The notes beneath the pieces are model-generated. The model was not told the origin of the DNA, searched no databases, and worked only from the letters and a program-made list of their open reading frames with translations. A DNA stretch of 29,821 bases, taken from an uncultured Atopobiaceae bacterium. GTDB taxonomy: Bacteria > Actinomycetota > Coriobacteriia > Coriobacteriales > Atopobiaceae. This document shows positions 7,768 through 15,356 of the stretch, one piece after another; the stretch's first letter is position 1, and each line of letters opens with the position of its first letter. Where the stretch lies: contig CANQSI010000004.1 in NCBI GenBank assembly GCA_947626465.1, positions 1 to 29,821 on the forward strand, in the 5' to 3' direction. Both the position numbers and the translations under genes were made by a program.

Positions 7768-8796
7768 CTACTCCTTCGTGGAGTAGCGGTTGTCGTCGCT
7801 CGTGACCTCCATCGCGATGCGGTCGGGGATCGTCTTCATGTCGTTATCGCGGCGATCCAGCCCCCAGAAGCAGCAGCTGATCATTCCCGGGCCCACGTGG
7901 CAGCCGATCGTGGGGCCGATCGAGCTCTCGAGGAACGGGATGTCGAAGCCCGCCGCCTCGCGGAGCAGGTTCTTCAGGTGTTCGAGGTCGCGCGGGCAGT
8001 CGGCGTTGCCCACGGCGGCGAGCGGCGTGCGGCGATCGTGGTGCTCGCGGTAGTAGTCCGCGAGGCGCTGGATGCCCTTCTTGCGCCCGCGCGCCACGCC
8101 GGCGAGGGTGAGCTTGCCGTCGAGGTCGATCGAGAGGAGCGGCTTCACGTTGAGCTTCGTGCCCACGAAGGCCACGCCCTGCGGGATCCTGCCGCCGCGC
8201 GCGAGGGCGTCGAGGTCGTCGCACATGAAGAGCGTGTAGATGTAGTAGTGCACCTCCTCGGCCCAGTGCACCATCTCCTCGGCCGTGAGCCCGCGGTCGC
8301 GCTGGCGGATGGCCTCCCAGCAAGCGAGGTACTGCGGCGTGGATTCCTCTTTCAGATCCACCACGTAGAGCGGCGTGTCGGCGCCCCGCTCCTCCTTCAG
8401 GCGCTCGGCCGCCATGGCCGCCGCCTCGTAGCCGTTCGAGAGGCCCGAGGAAAAGCACAGGTAGACGACCGGAAGACCCGCGTCGAGCGCCTGCGTGTAG
8501 ACGCGCTCGAGCGTCATCGGGTCGGCGTAGGCGGTGTGCGGCGTCGCGCCCTTGCGCATGGCGTCGTAGAACTCCTTCGGGGTGATGGAGGCGTACATGT
8601 CGTCCTGCACCACCTCGTCGTTCATGGTGTAGGTGTAGGGCATCACGAACACCCCATGCTTCTTGCAGAAGGAGAGCGGCAGCTCGCAGGGCGAGTCGAC
8701 GATGAGGTTGCACTTCGCCTGAGGCGGCACGGGATCGGGCACGTAGTCGTCGAGGGGCGAGGCGGGGTTCGGGACGGTGGCGTCTTCTTGGCTCAT
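7768..8796 (-). CDS. DegV family fatty-acid-binding protein (FakB-like)
   Basis: A 342-residue DegV protein. In studied members (FakB) it binds a fatty acid and presents it to the kinase FakA, feeding acyl-phosphate into lipid synthesis. Residues about 29-320 cover the two DegV lobes; recognisable parts are LIVDSPCELP at the start of the fold, FSSGLSNGY contributing the ligand-contacting serine region, the LARGGRIP segment, and CHVGPGM near the end, whose histidine is typical of FakB. A 28-residue Pro/Asp-rich N-terminal extension precedes the fold. The frame stays open far upstream through the Fic gene, but ATG 8796 with AAGGAG (8801-8806) 4 bases ahead is the real start. No fakA is in the window. 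It is transcribed divergently from the Fic gene. Confidence 0.88.
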   Translation of the reverse strand: MSQEDATVPNPASPLDDYVPDPVPPQAKCNLIVDSPCELPLSFCKKHGVFVMPYTYTMNDEVVQDDMYASITPKEFYDAMRKGATPHTAYADPMTLERVYTQALDAGLPVVYLCFSSGLSNGYEAAAMAAERLKEERGADTPLYVVDLKEESTPQYLACWEAIRQRDRGLTAEEMVHWAEEVHYYIYTLFMCDDLDALARGGRIPQGVAFVGTKLNVKPLLSIDLDGKLTLAGVARGRKKGIQRLADYYREHHDRRTPLAAVGNADCPRDLEHLKNLLREAAGFDIPFLESSIGPTIGCHVGPGMISCCFWGLDRRDNDMKTIPDRIAMEVTSDDNRYSTKE

Positions 8797-8840
8797 GACT
8801 CTCCTTCGGTGACGGGTCTTCAGGGCTCGTCGAGCGCGAA

Positions 8841-8853
8841 ACTGTGCCACAGT
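8841..8853. promoter_or_regulatory. 13-bp perfect palindrome in the degV/fic divergent region
   Basis: ACTGTG and CACAGT flank one central base. It overlaps a possible minus-strand -10 (CATACT, complement of 8851-8856) with a weak -35 (TACACC) 17 bases upstream, placing it over the presumed degV promoter. An operator role is inferred from position and symmetry only. Confidence 0.35.
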
Positions 8854-8931
8854 ATGAGTGTTCCCTCGGGCGCGGTGTAGGTTGGAATACGCAACGGAGC
8901 CGCGTTTGGAACCTCGCAGAAGGAGCCGAAC

Positions 8932-9693
8932 ATGCCAAAGCGCCAACCGAAGACCTACGAGGACGTCTGCAGCTGGTGGGAGGGGCTCGACCCCGAGACC
9001 CGCGCGCGGGAGATCGACGAGTTCGCGCTCGAGTTCGGCTACCACTCGACGAAGCTCGAGCGCTCCGAGGTGCACTTCGAGGAGGCGCGCGAGATCTTCG
9101 AGCGCGGCACCGTCACGGCCTACACCGGCGACGTGCGAAGCCTCACCTCGCTTGCGAACCAGCAGGTGGCGTTCGACCTCATCCTGCGCAACCTCGCGCG
9201 CGGCGAGCGCTTTGACGAGGAGCTGCTCCTGAAGGCGCACCGCCTCGTGGCGGGCGGCACGTTCTCTCGCCGCCAGCTCGCCGATGGCGAGTTCCCCGGC
9301 ACCTACAAGCGCTCGGACTACTTCGTGCGCGAGACGAAGGAGGTGGGCGCGCTTCCCGAGGAGTGCCCGACGCTCACCCGCGAGCTCCTCGCCGAGGTGG
9401 ATGACGAGCTCGACGGCCTCACTCCCTCTCGCGCGCTTACCGTGGCCGCGTACTTCCACAACCAGCTCGTCTCCATCCACCCCTTCTCCGAGGGTACGGG
9501 GCGCGTGGCGCGCGAGCTCTCGAACTACATCCTGCTTTGGGGCGGCCATCCGCCGATCTGCATCTACAAGGACGATCGCAACGAGTACTTCGGCGAGCTC
9601 GAGGCCTTCGACGAGACCGGCGACCTCGAGCCGTTCAAGGCCTTCCTTCGCAAGGAGACGGTGAAGTCCTGGGAATCCCGCGTCCGCGGGTAG
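8932..9693 (+). CDS. Fic domain protein, probable AMP transferase
   Basis: A 253-residue single-domain Fic protein. Such enzymes usually transfer AMP (or another phosphate-containing group) from a nucleotide to a protein hydroxyl. The active-site motif begins at His183 and reads HPFSEGTGRVAR: catalytic His, acidic Glu187, Gly188, Gly190, Arg191 and Arg194 are present, but the usual Asn of EGNGR is Thr189. Near the N-terminus, S39-TKL-E43-R44 resembles the inhibitory (S/T)xxxE(G/N) helix with Arg in place of Gly/Asn, suggesting built-in autoinhibition. ATG 8932 follows AAGGAG (8920-8925) with a 6-base spacer. No separate antitoxin gene is adjacent, which fits an intramolecular inhibitory motif. 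The last codons contain an inverted repeat (CCCGCG/CGCGGG, 9677-9690) that could slow or end transcription. Confidence 0.85.
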   Translation: MPKRQPKTYEDVCSWWEGLDPETRAREIDEFALEFGYHSTKLERSEVHFEEAREIFERGTVTAYTGDVRSLTSLANQQVAFDLILRNLARGERFDEELLLKAHRLVAGGTFSRRQLADGEFPGTYKRSDYFVRETKEVGALPEECPTLTRELLAEVDDELDGLTPSRALTVAAYFHNQLVSIHPFSEGTGRVARELSNYILLWGGHPPICIYKDDRNEYFGELEAFDETGDLEPFKAFLRKETVKSWESRVRG

Positions 9694-9717
9694 CATCCCG
9701 CGCCTGCGGCGTGGCGC

Positions 9718-11493
9718 CTACAGCCCCCAGGCGACAAACCACACGACGAATCCCGAGGCGACGAAGGCGATGAGGAGCACGCCCTCGCAGGCGAGGAGCA
9801 GGCGGCGCGCGCGCACGCTCACTCCCAACCACCAGGGATGCGGCTTGGCTTCGATCGTCTCGTCCGAGCCGTCGAGGCCGAGTGCCACGCGCGGCCGCTT
9901 CCCGAGGTGGCGTGCGATCCAGCGCATCGCGCGCAGTGCGTCGCCGTCGAGGACCACGCCGAGGATGAGCGGCAGGAACATGAGGTAATAGCGCACCTGC
10001 ATGCCGTTGATGAAGGTGACACCCACTTCGTTGTAGCTCACGTAGAGCGCGGTAAGGAGCGCGCCACAGGCCACCACGAAGCCCGCGATGGCGGCGACCC
10101 TCAGACGTCGACCGGCCTTCGTGCGTGCCCACGCGTCCGCCTCCGAGCGGTCCGCCATCGCGGTCCATGCGAGGAGCACGAGCTCTAAGGCGGCGATCAC
10201 CGGACCAAGCAAGGGCCACGGCAAGTAGCAGAGGTGCACCGGAAGCTCGAAGAAGATGCGCACCGGATTCACGTAGCTCAGCGTGGTGTTCGCGAGGCCG
10301 AGCGCGTAGCGCCACGGCTCACGTGCCATGAGCGCAAGCTGCTCTGCGGGATGGACGTTCGTGGTGGATTGCGTGTCCACGTTCGAGGCGCCGTTGGAGG
10401 CGATGAAGGGCGCGAGGAACCCCCACACGAGAAACGCGAGGAGTCCCACCCACGCGAGCCGCCAGAGCCACGCGTTCCTGCAGCTTGCGAACTTATCGTT
10501 CGGCAGGAAGAGGAAGGCGAGGCCCCACGGGAAGAGGATCGCCTTCACGCTGGTGGCGAGGTAGAAGGGGATGAGCATCCACAGTGCGCCTGCGAGGCCG
10601 ATCGCCTCGTCTTTTCGCTGGAGCGCGCCGAGGAGGCTCGTCGTGGCAATGGCGGCAAAGCCCACCACCCAAGGGTCGTAGCTCCAGTTCGCGGCGATGT
10701 AGAGCTGCGTCGGGAGGAGCACGATGGCGAGGAAGAGCCACTTGCCCGCCACGAGGCGCCGCATGGCGACCCACGCGAGCACGCACCACAGCGCGTAGTT
10801 CGCGATGCGCCCGAGCGCGTAGGTCCAGAGGAGCGGTGCGCCCAGCGCGCGACCGAGCGCAAGCCCGCCCGCCATGGGCAGGCGCGCGACGAGGCCCATT
10901 CCGCCCATCTGCACGACTTCCTCGCCATCGCCAAGGCGCGTGATGCCCTCGAGGGTGATGTCCTCGCCCGAGGCCTCAGCCTCTTCGAGCACCTCCACCT
11001 GCCGCGCAAGGCCCTCCTCGGAGAGCGAGAGCCGCCAGTTCGGGTGCCAGTCGTCATCCGAGGTGCCATAGGGAATGAGACCCACCTCGTAGATGGCATC
11101 GCGATAGTTCATGAGCCTATCAGCGCCTGTATACGTGGCGTTTCCGCCCTGGGAGAGCACGAGCGCGCTCGAAAAGTGCGTTTGGCCGTCCCACGACCCG
11201 GACGAGATGGGTGGCACGAAGGCGATGAGCAGCACGCCCATCGGAACGAGGAAGAACCAAAGCGCCGCCTCGGGGCTCCTTGCGAGACGCTCGCGCAGCC
11301 AGAGGAAGGCCCACACGGCGCATGCCGTCACGGCGAGGAAGAGCTGGAAACGCCATGAGGTGGGCCAGATGAGCCACCCCGCGAGCCACCCTGCGAGTGC
11401 GAGCACCGCCGAGCCGAGCGGCCCCGCGGCGAGACGAAGCACCCCGTTCTGACGCTCGACTTCCAGCGCTGCCCCCTTCCTTGCCACTGCCAT
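9718..11493 (-). CDS. DUF2142 polytopic membrane protein, probable GT-C glycosyltransferase
   Basis: A 591-residue integral membrane protein with about 11-12 hydrophobic helices. The first extracytoplasmic loop carries PPISSGSWDGQTHF (Asp102, His106), matching the acidic loop of DUF2142/GT-C enzymes, and the region MQVRYYLMFLP near residue 500 matches the other conserved block of DUF2142. Members are thought to use polyprenyl-phosphate sugars to glycosylate surface glycans on the outer face of the membrane; that role is inferred. The start is uncertain: ATG 11493 has no strong ribosome site, while AAGGAAGGGG lies just inside the frame. The Dpm-like GT2/DUF2304 pair at 23383-24456 could supply its donor. 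Divergent from the rhamnose operon across a 567-bp gap. Confidence 0.8.
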   Translation of the reverse strand: MAVARKGAALEVERQNGVLRLAAGPLGSAVLALAGWLAGWLIWPTSWRFQLFLAVTACAVWAFLWLRERLARSPEAALWFFLVPMGVLLIAFVPPISSGSWDGQTHFSSALVLSQGGNATYTGADRLMNYRDAIYEVGLIPYGTSDDDWHPNWRLSLSEEGLARQVEVLEEAEASGEDITLEGITRLGDGEEVVQMGGMGLVARLPMAGGLALGRALGAPLLWTYALGRIANYALWCVLAWVAMRRLVAGKWLFLAIVLLPTQLYIAANWSYDPWVVGFAAIATTSLLGALQRKDEAIGLAGALWMLIPFYLATSVKAILFPWGLAFLFLPNDKFASCRNAWLWRLAWVGLLAFLVWGFLAPFIASNGASNVDTQSTTNVHPAEQLALMAREPWRYALGLANTTLSYVNPVRIFFELPVHLCYLPWPLLGPVIAALELVLLAWTAMADRSEADAWARTKAGRRLRVAAIAGFVVACGALLTALYVSYNEVGVTFINGMQVRYYLMFLPLILGVVLDGDALRAMRWIARHLGKRPRVALGLDGSDETIEAKPHPWWLGVSVRARRLLLACEGVLLIAFVASGFVVWFVAWGL

Positions 11494-11564
11494 TGTGACG
11501 CAAGCCGCGGGTGGCCTTGCGGTGTGGCAAAGATGGCCGAAAACGCCCGTTCTTGCCCTGTTTC

Positions 11565-11712
11565 GTACACCCTAAGGGCAGGCGTGGCACAAACTGCTAC
11601 ACCCAAAGCCCATCCGTGCCACGGGATACACCGTAAGGGCTTACCTGCCAGCGGCTCGTACACCACAAGCGCCGTCGCGGCAAAGAAGCACGCCGTAAGG
11701 CTGCACGTGGCA
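11565..11712. repeat. Array of five degenerate 25-bp direct repeats
   Basis: Units begin at 11565, 11597, 11626, 11658 and 11688. Each is 25 bases, opens with nTACACC (CACGCC in the fifth), has a central AAG followed by G/C, and ends in GTGGCA or a close variant. Spacers are 7, 4, 7 and 5 bases, so the period is 29-32 bp, close to three DNA helical turns. A more diverged copy may lie inverted at 11503-11527. This suggests repeated protein-binding sites on one DNA face, but the function is unknown. Confidence 0.6.
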
Positions 11713-11763
11713 TGCTGCGGGAGGGAAGGCGGTGGGGGGTGCGAGCTTCTGCTATTGCCTCGT

Positions 11764-11791
11764 CATCAGCAGCTCTCAAGGGCTGCTGATG
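11764..11791. repeat. 10-bp-stem inverted repeat
   Basis: Perfect stem 11764-11773 with 11782-11791 (CATCAGCAGC and its complement) around an 8-base loop. A CTTCTTC tract follows on the plus strand, so it may be a weak terminator or a leader structure. No gene is assigned immediately upstream on the plus strand. Confidence 0.4.
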
Positions 11792-11898
11792 CTTCTTCAT
11801 GGGCGGAGATAACAGTTCGGAGATGGGCGTCATCTGCGCGTTCGGTGGAACCGGCTTCGGCGACTAGGAGCCGTTTCACACGTAGAACGCGATCCCTT

Positions 11899-11935
11899 AC
11901 GTAGGGGTAGTCAACTAAGTTGACTGCTTCTACGT
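11899..11935. promoter_or_regulatory. 37-bp imperfect palindrome upstream of rfbD, candidate operator
   Basis: Centred on 11917. Inner perfect arms AGTCAACT (11909-11916) and AGTTGACT (11918-11925) and outer perfect arms ACGTAG (11899-11904) and CTACGT (11930-11935) are at matching distances. The four bases between them pair as one G-C and three G-T. It sits about 125 bases before the rfbD start. A dimeric or tetrameric regulator site is the simplest reading; a single central base makes a tight RNA hairpin less likely. Confidence 0.5.
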
Positions 11936-11999
11936 TTCAACTGTGGCCCCATCACTCGAGAACTCCCTATGCGTACTAGGAAAAGGTGCGGGCTAAGGA

Positions 12000-12028
12000 T
12001 TGGCAAAGCGAGAGCCTGATACCATACG
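12000..12028 (+). promoter_or_regulatory. Weak candidate promoter for the rfbD operon
   Basis: TTGGCA (12000-12005) and CATACG (12023-12028) are 17 bases apart. The -35 matches the consensus well, the -10 poorly. It would give a leader of roughly 25-30 bases before the TTG start at 12061. Confidence 0.2.
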
Positions 12029-12060
12029 AGCGTCATTGTCCGCGCGGCTCGGGAGGCACT

Positions 12061-12990
12061 TTGAGGCTGCTCATCACCGGTGCGAAGGGCCAGCTTGGCG
12101 AAGAGTTCACGCGCATCTTGCGTACGGGCAAGGCTGACATTGGGCCCGTGAACGCACGCTGGGCCGACGTGGAGTTCCTGCGTACGGACGTCGAGGCAGA
12201 TGCGCAATCGAGCACCCTCGAGCTCGATGTCACCGATCGCTCGGCGGTGGACGCCTTCCTCGCCGAGCATGCGCTCGACTGGGTGATCAACTGCGCTGCC
12301 GCCACGAACGTCGATGGGTGCGAGGCGGATGTGGAGTTTGCGCATCGCCTGAATGCGGACGGCCCCGCGAACCTCGCCCTCGCATGCGAGGCGATGGGCA
12401 CGCGGCTCCTCCACGTGTCGAGCGACTACGTGCTTGCGGGAGACGATCCGCTCCCGCAGGCAGAGGATGCCACGCCCAACCCCAAGACGGCGTACGGGAA
12501 GACGAAGCTCGAGGGCGAGCGCCTCGTGACGACGCTTGCGCCGAGCTCCGTGGTGGTGCGCACGGCGTGGCTCTATGGCAGCCGCGGGAAGAACTTCGTC
12601 TACACGATGAGCCGCCTCGGCCGCGAGCATGAGCGCGTGCGGGTGGTGGACGACCAGCATGGCAGTCCCACGAACGCAAACGACCTCGCCTGGGAGATCC
12701 TCGAGATCATGGCGTGGGCCGACGAGGTGGGCGACGCCGCATCCGGCATCTGGCATGCCACGGGAAGCGGCACCACCACCTGGGATGCCTTCGCAAGGAA
12801 GATCTTCGAGCTCGAAGGCCTATCCTGCGAGGTGGAGGGCGTGTCCACCGAGGAATGGGGCGCGCCTGCGCCGCGGCCCGCGTGGTCGGTGCTCGACAAT
12901 CGTCGCCTGAGGGAGACGATCGGCGACCACATGCGCCCTTGGGAAGAGGCGCTCGCATCGTTCGTGGCGCACGAGGGCCTCAAGGCTTGA
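12061..12990 (+). CDS. rfbD: dTDP-4-dehydrorhamnose reductase
   Basis: A 309-residue NAD(P)H-dependent reductase catalysing the last step of dTDP-L-rhamnose synthesis in the cytoplasm. The N-terminal Rossmann motif GAKGQLG is at residues 7-13, and the short-chain dehydrogenase Tyr145-xxx-Lys149 (YGKTK) follows SSDYVLAGD, the RfbD version of the active-site region. The frame extends upstream to 11986, but homology begins at RLLITG, and a TTG at 12061 follows GGGAGG (12051-12056) with a 4-base spacer, so TTG is chosen. First gene of a long plus-strand run; rfbB follows after 44 bases. Confidence 0.93.
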   Translation: MRLLITGAKGQLGEEFTRILRTGKADIGPVNARWADVEFLRTDVEADAQSSTLELDVTDRSAVDAFLAEHALDWVINCAAATNVDGCEADVEFAHRLNADGPANLALACEAMGTRLLHVSSDYVLAGDDPLPQAEDATPNPKTAYGKTKLEGERLVTTLAPSSVVVRTAWLYGSRGKNFVYTMSRLGREHERVRVVDDQHGSPTNANDLAWEILEIMAWADEVGDAASGIWHATGSGTTTWDAFARKIFELEGLSCEVEGVSTEEWGAPAPRPAWSVLDNRRLRETIGDHMRPWEEALASFVAHEGLKA

Positions 12991-13034
12991 GCGGTATCCG
13001 GCAGCGAACCCCAGCGAGAGGAGACCGAAAGCCC

Positions 13035-14120
13035 ATGAAGCGCTACCTCGTGACCGGCGGCGCCGGCTTCATCGGATCGAACTTCATCCTCCATCTGCTC
13101 CACGGCGAGCACTGCGCGCGGGTGGTGAATGTGGATGCGCTCACCTACGCGGGCAACCTCGAGAATCTTCGCAGCGTGGAGGATGATCCGCGCTACGCGT
13201 TCTACCAGGCGGACATCCGCGACCCCGAGGCCATGTCCGCGATCATCGAGGCCGAGCAGCCGGACTACGTGGTGAACTTCGCGGCGGAGAGCCACGTCGA
13301 TCGCTCGATCGAGGACCCCGGCATCTTCGAATCCACGAACGTCGGCGGCACGGTGAACCTCCTGAACGTGTGCCGCGCCGCGTGGGAGCAGGCGGATGGC
13401 GGCTATGGAGAGCATCGCTACCTGCAGGTTTCCACCGATGAGGTGTACGGAACGCTCTCGCTCGACGAGCCCGATTCGTTCTTCATCGAGCGCACGCCGC
13501 TCTCGCCGCACTCTCCCTACTCCGCGTCGAAGGCCTCGGCGGACCTCTTCGTGGGCGCCTATGGCGACACCTTCGGCATGCCCGTGCTCATCACGCGCTG
13601 CTCGAACAACTACGGGCCCTACCAGTTCCCTGAGAAGCTCATCCCGCTCATGATCCACAACGCCTGCCACCACGAGGCGCTACCGGTCTATGGAGACGGG
13701 TTGAACGTGCGCGACTGGCTCTTCGTGGAGGACCACTGCGCAGCCATCGACCTCGTGCTTCGCGAGGGGAGGATCGGCGAGGTCTACAACGTGGGCGGCC
13801 ACAACGAGCGCGCGAACATCGACATCGTGGAGACGATCATCCGCCTCGTGGGCGAGCGGCTCGACGACCCGGAGATCAACTCGTCCCTCATCACCTTCGT
13901 CGAGGATCGCAAGGGCCACGACCGGCGCTATGGCATCGACGCATCCAAGATCGCCGCGGAGCTCGGATGGCGCCCCGAGACGCCCTTCGAGGCGGGCATC
14001 GAGAAGACGATCGACTGGTACCTCAGCCACCCCTCTTGGGTGGAGCACGTGACGAGCGGCGCCTACCAGGACTACTACGAAAAGATGTACGGCCATCGCG
14101 GCGCAGCCGCTGAGGCCTGA
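13035..14120 (+). CDS. rfbB: dTDP-glucose 4,6-dehydratase
   Basis: A 361-residue NAD-dependent dehydratase converting dTDP-glucose to dTDP-4-keto-6-deoxyglucose, second step to dTDP-L-rhamnose. Seen: GGAGFIGS nucleotide-binding motif near residue 8, the catalytic Thr134-Asp135-Glu136 in STDEVYG, and Tyr162-xxx-Lys166 in YSASK. Length and motifs are those of a complete, active enzyme. ATG 13035 has AGGAG at 13019-13023 with a long 11-base spacer. It lies 16 bases before the GT4 gene. The remaining pathway genes are rfbD just upstream and rfbC about 10 kb downstream. Confidence 0.95.
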   Translation: MKRYLVTGGAGFIGSNFILHLLHGEHCARVVNVDALTYAGNLENLRSVEDDPRYAFYQADIRDPEAMSAIIEAEQPDYVVNFAAESHVDRSIEDPGIFESTNVGGTVNLLNVCRAAWEQADGGYGEHRYLQVSTDEVYGTLSLDEPDSFFIERTPLSPHSPYSASKASADLFVGAYGDTFGMPVLITRCSNNYGPYQFPEKLIPLMIHNACHHEALPVYGDGLNVRDWLFVEDHCAAIDLVLREGRIGEVYNVGGHNERANIDIVETIIRLVGERLDDPEINSSLITFVEDRKGHDRRYGIDASKIAAELGWRPETPFEAGIEKTIDWYLSHPSWVEHVTSGAYQDYYEKMYGHRGAAAEA

Positions 14121-14136
14121 GAAGCGAGCTCAGAGC

Positions 14137-15276
14137 ATGCGCTACGCCATCTTCTCCGCGCTCTACCCGCCGCATCTCGGCGGCGTCGAGCGCTTCACGC
14201 AAAACATCGCGCGACACCTCGTGGCGAGGGGCGACGAGGTGTGCGTGGTCACGAGTGCGCTCACGCCCGAGGACGTGGGCGAGACGCGCGACGACGCGGG
14301 CTTTGCCGTGGTGCGGCTCGCCTCGCATTCGTTATTGAACGGGCGCCTGCCCATCATGCGCACGGGCGCATCGGTGCGCGATTCGCTCGTGGAGCTCGTC
14401 GAATGGAAGCCCGAGCGAATGCTCGTGAACACGCGCTTCTACCCGATCTCCGTGGCCGGCGCCGAGTTGGGGAGCAGGGAGGGCCTGCCGACGATCGTCC
14501 TCGACCACGGCTCGGGCTATCTCACGCTCGACAATTCGGCCTTCGACGTGGCCATCCGCCGCTACGAGCGCACTGTCACACGCCACCTCATGAAAGCCGA
14601 CGTGAGCTTTGCGGGGATCTCCGCGAAGAGCGCCGAGTGGCTTCGCGAGTTCGGGATCGAGACCGATCTCGTGATCCCGAACGCCATCGACGCGGCGGCG
14701 TTCCGTGCGGAGCGTACGCCGCGGGACTTCCGCTCCGAGCTCGGACTTTCCGAGGGCGCGCCCCTCGTGGCCTATGTGGGGCGCCTCACGGAGGCCAAGG
14801 GGGCGAAGATCGTGCTCGAGGCGGCGCGGATGCTCCCGAGCGTGACCTTCGCCATGGCGGGCGAGGGGGACCTCGAGGACTACGTCCGCGCCCACGCCCC
14901 GAAGAACCTCGCCTTCCTCGGGCCCCTTTCCCACGGCGACCTCTCCGCGCTCTTCGCCGAGGCCACCGCGCTCGCCCTGCCGAGCGCCTCCGAGGGTTTT
15001 GCCACGGTGCTCCTCGAGGCGGGAGCCTGGGGCCTGCCGATCGTCGCCTGCGAGGTGGGAGGCGTCCACGAGGTGCTCGCCGATCCCTCATGGGGCGCGA
15101 TCCTCGATCGCCGCACGCCCCTTGCGCTCGCCGAGGGCGTGGACCGCGTGATCTCGTGGGACGCGCACGATCGCGAGGCGCGCCGCGCGGCGCTTCGGGC
15201 CCACGTGGAAGCGCAGTGCAGCTGGGATGCCACGCTCGGGGCGCTCGACGCGGCCTTCGCTTGCGGCCTAGGCTGA
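14137..15276 (+). CDS. Family 4 glycosyltransferase
   Basis: A 379-residue GT-B fold glycosyltransferase, retaining, predicted cytoplasmic or membrane-associated. The acceptor domain opens with ALYPPHLGGVERF, typical of GT4 enzymes; the donor domain has the VGRLTEAKG strand near residue 210 and the EX7E motif Glu286 to Glu294 (EGFATVLLE), which contacts the donor sugar nucleotide. Sugar specificity is not readable; in this operon it may begin or extend a rhamnose-containing glycan. Starts 16 bases after rfbB. Confidence 0.9.
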   Translation: MRYAIFSALYPPHLGGVERFTQNIARHLVARGDEVCVVTSALTPEDVGETRDDAGFAVVRLASHSLLNGRLPIMRTGASVRDSLVELVEWKPERMLVNTRFYPISVAGAELGSREGLPTIVLDHGSGYLTLDNSAFDVAIRRYERTVTRHLMKADVSFAGISAKSAEWLREFGIETDLVIPNAIDAAAFRAERTPRDFRSELGLSEGAPLVAYVGRLTEAKGAKIVLEAARMLPSVTFAMAGEGDLEDYVRAHAPKNLAFLGPLSHGDLSALFAEATALALPSASEGFATVLLEAGAWGLPIVACEVGGVHEVLADPSWGAILDRRTPLALAEGVDRVISWDAHDREARRAALRAHVEAQCSWDATLGALDAAFACGLG

Positions 15277-15311
15277 ATTGTTGCGAAGGGCGGCTGGTAT
15301 CCTTGCCGGGA

Positions 15312-15333
15312 GAGGGTGAGCGCGCTCGCCCTC
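15312..15333. repeat. 22-bp near-perfect palindrome before gene A
   Basis: GAGGGTGAGCG followed directly by CGCTCGCCCTC, with one T/G exception, in the 80-bp gap between the GT4 gene and the first large GT2 gene. It is the largest gap in this part of the operon. It could pause transcription, stabilise an mRNA end or bind a protein; a possible extended -10 (TGGTATCCT) lies just upstream. Confidence 0.35.
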
Positions 15334-15356
15334 GCGCGGGGAAAGGACCTTGAGGC

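Larger units (their letters stand above)
11494..12060. other. 567-bp divergent intergenic region with repeats and palindromes
   Basis: Lies between the DUF2142 gene (minus) and rfbD (plus). It holds five degenerate direct repeats (11565-11712) plus a possible inverted sixth (11503-11527), a 10-bp-stem hairpin (11764-11791), and a 37-bp imperfect palindrome (11899-11935). A 126-codon open frame at 11524-11904 runs through the repeats and looks non-coding. The rfbD promoter should lie near 11940-12040. Confidence 0.6.

Noticed and set aside
8797..9696. Upstream extension of the DegV frame to 642 codons, which would suggest a fusion protein
   Set aside because: The extension is antisense to the Fic gene; a good ribosome site and ATG at 8796 define the DegV start.
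11583..11600. TGGCAC followed by TGCT considered as a sigma-54 (-24/-12) promoter
   Set aside because: The GG-to-GC spacing is 10 and not 12 bases, and the motif is part of the repeat unit.
11565..11712. The direct repeats considered as a CRISPR array
   Set aside because: Repeats are diverged and the spacers are only 4-7 bases, far too short; no cas genes are present.
11524..11904. A 126-codon plus-strand frame in the 567-bp gap
   Set aside because: It runs through the degenerate repeat array and a hairpin, has no recognisable domain and no convincing ribosome site.
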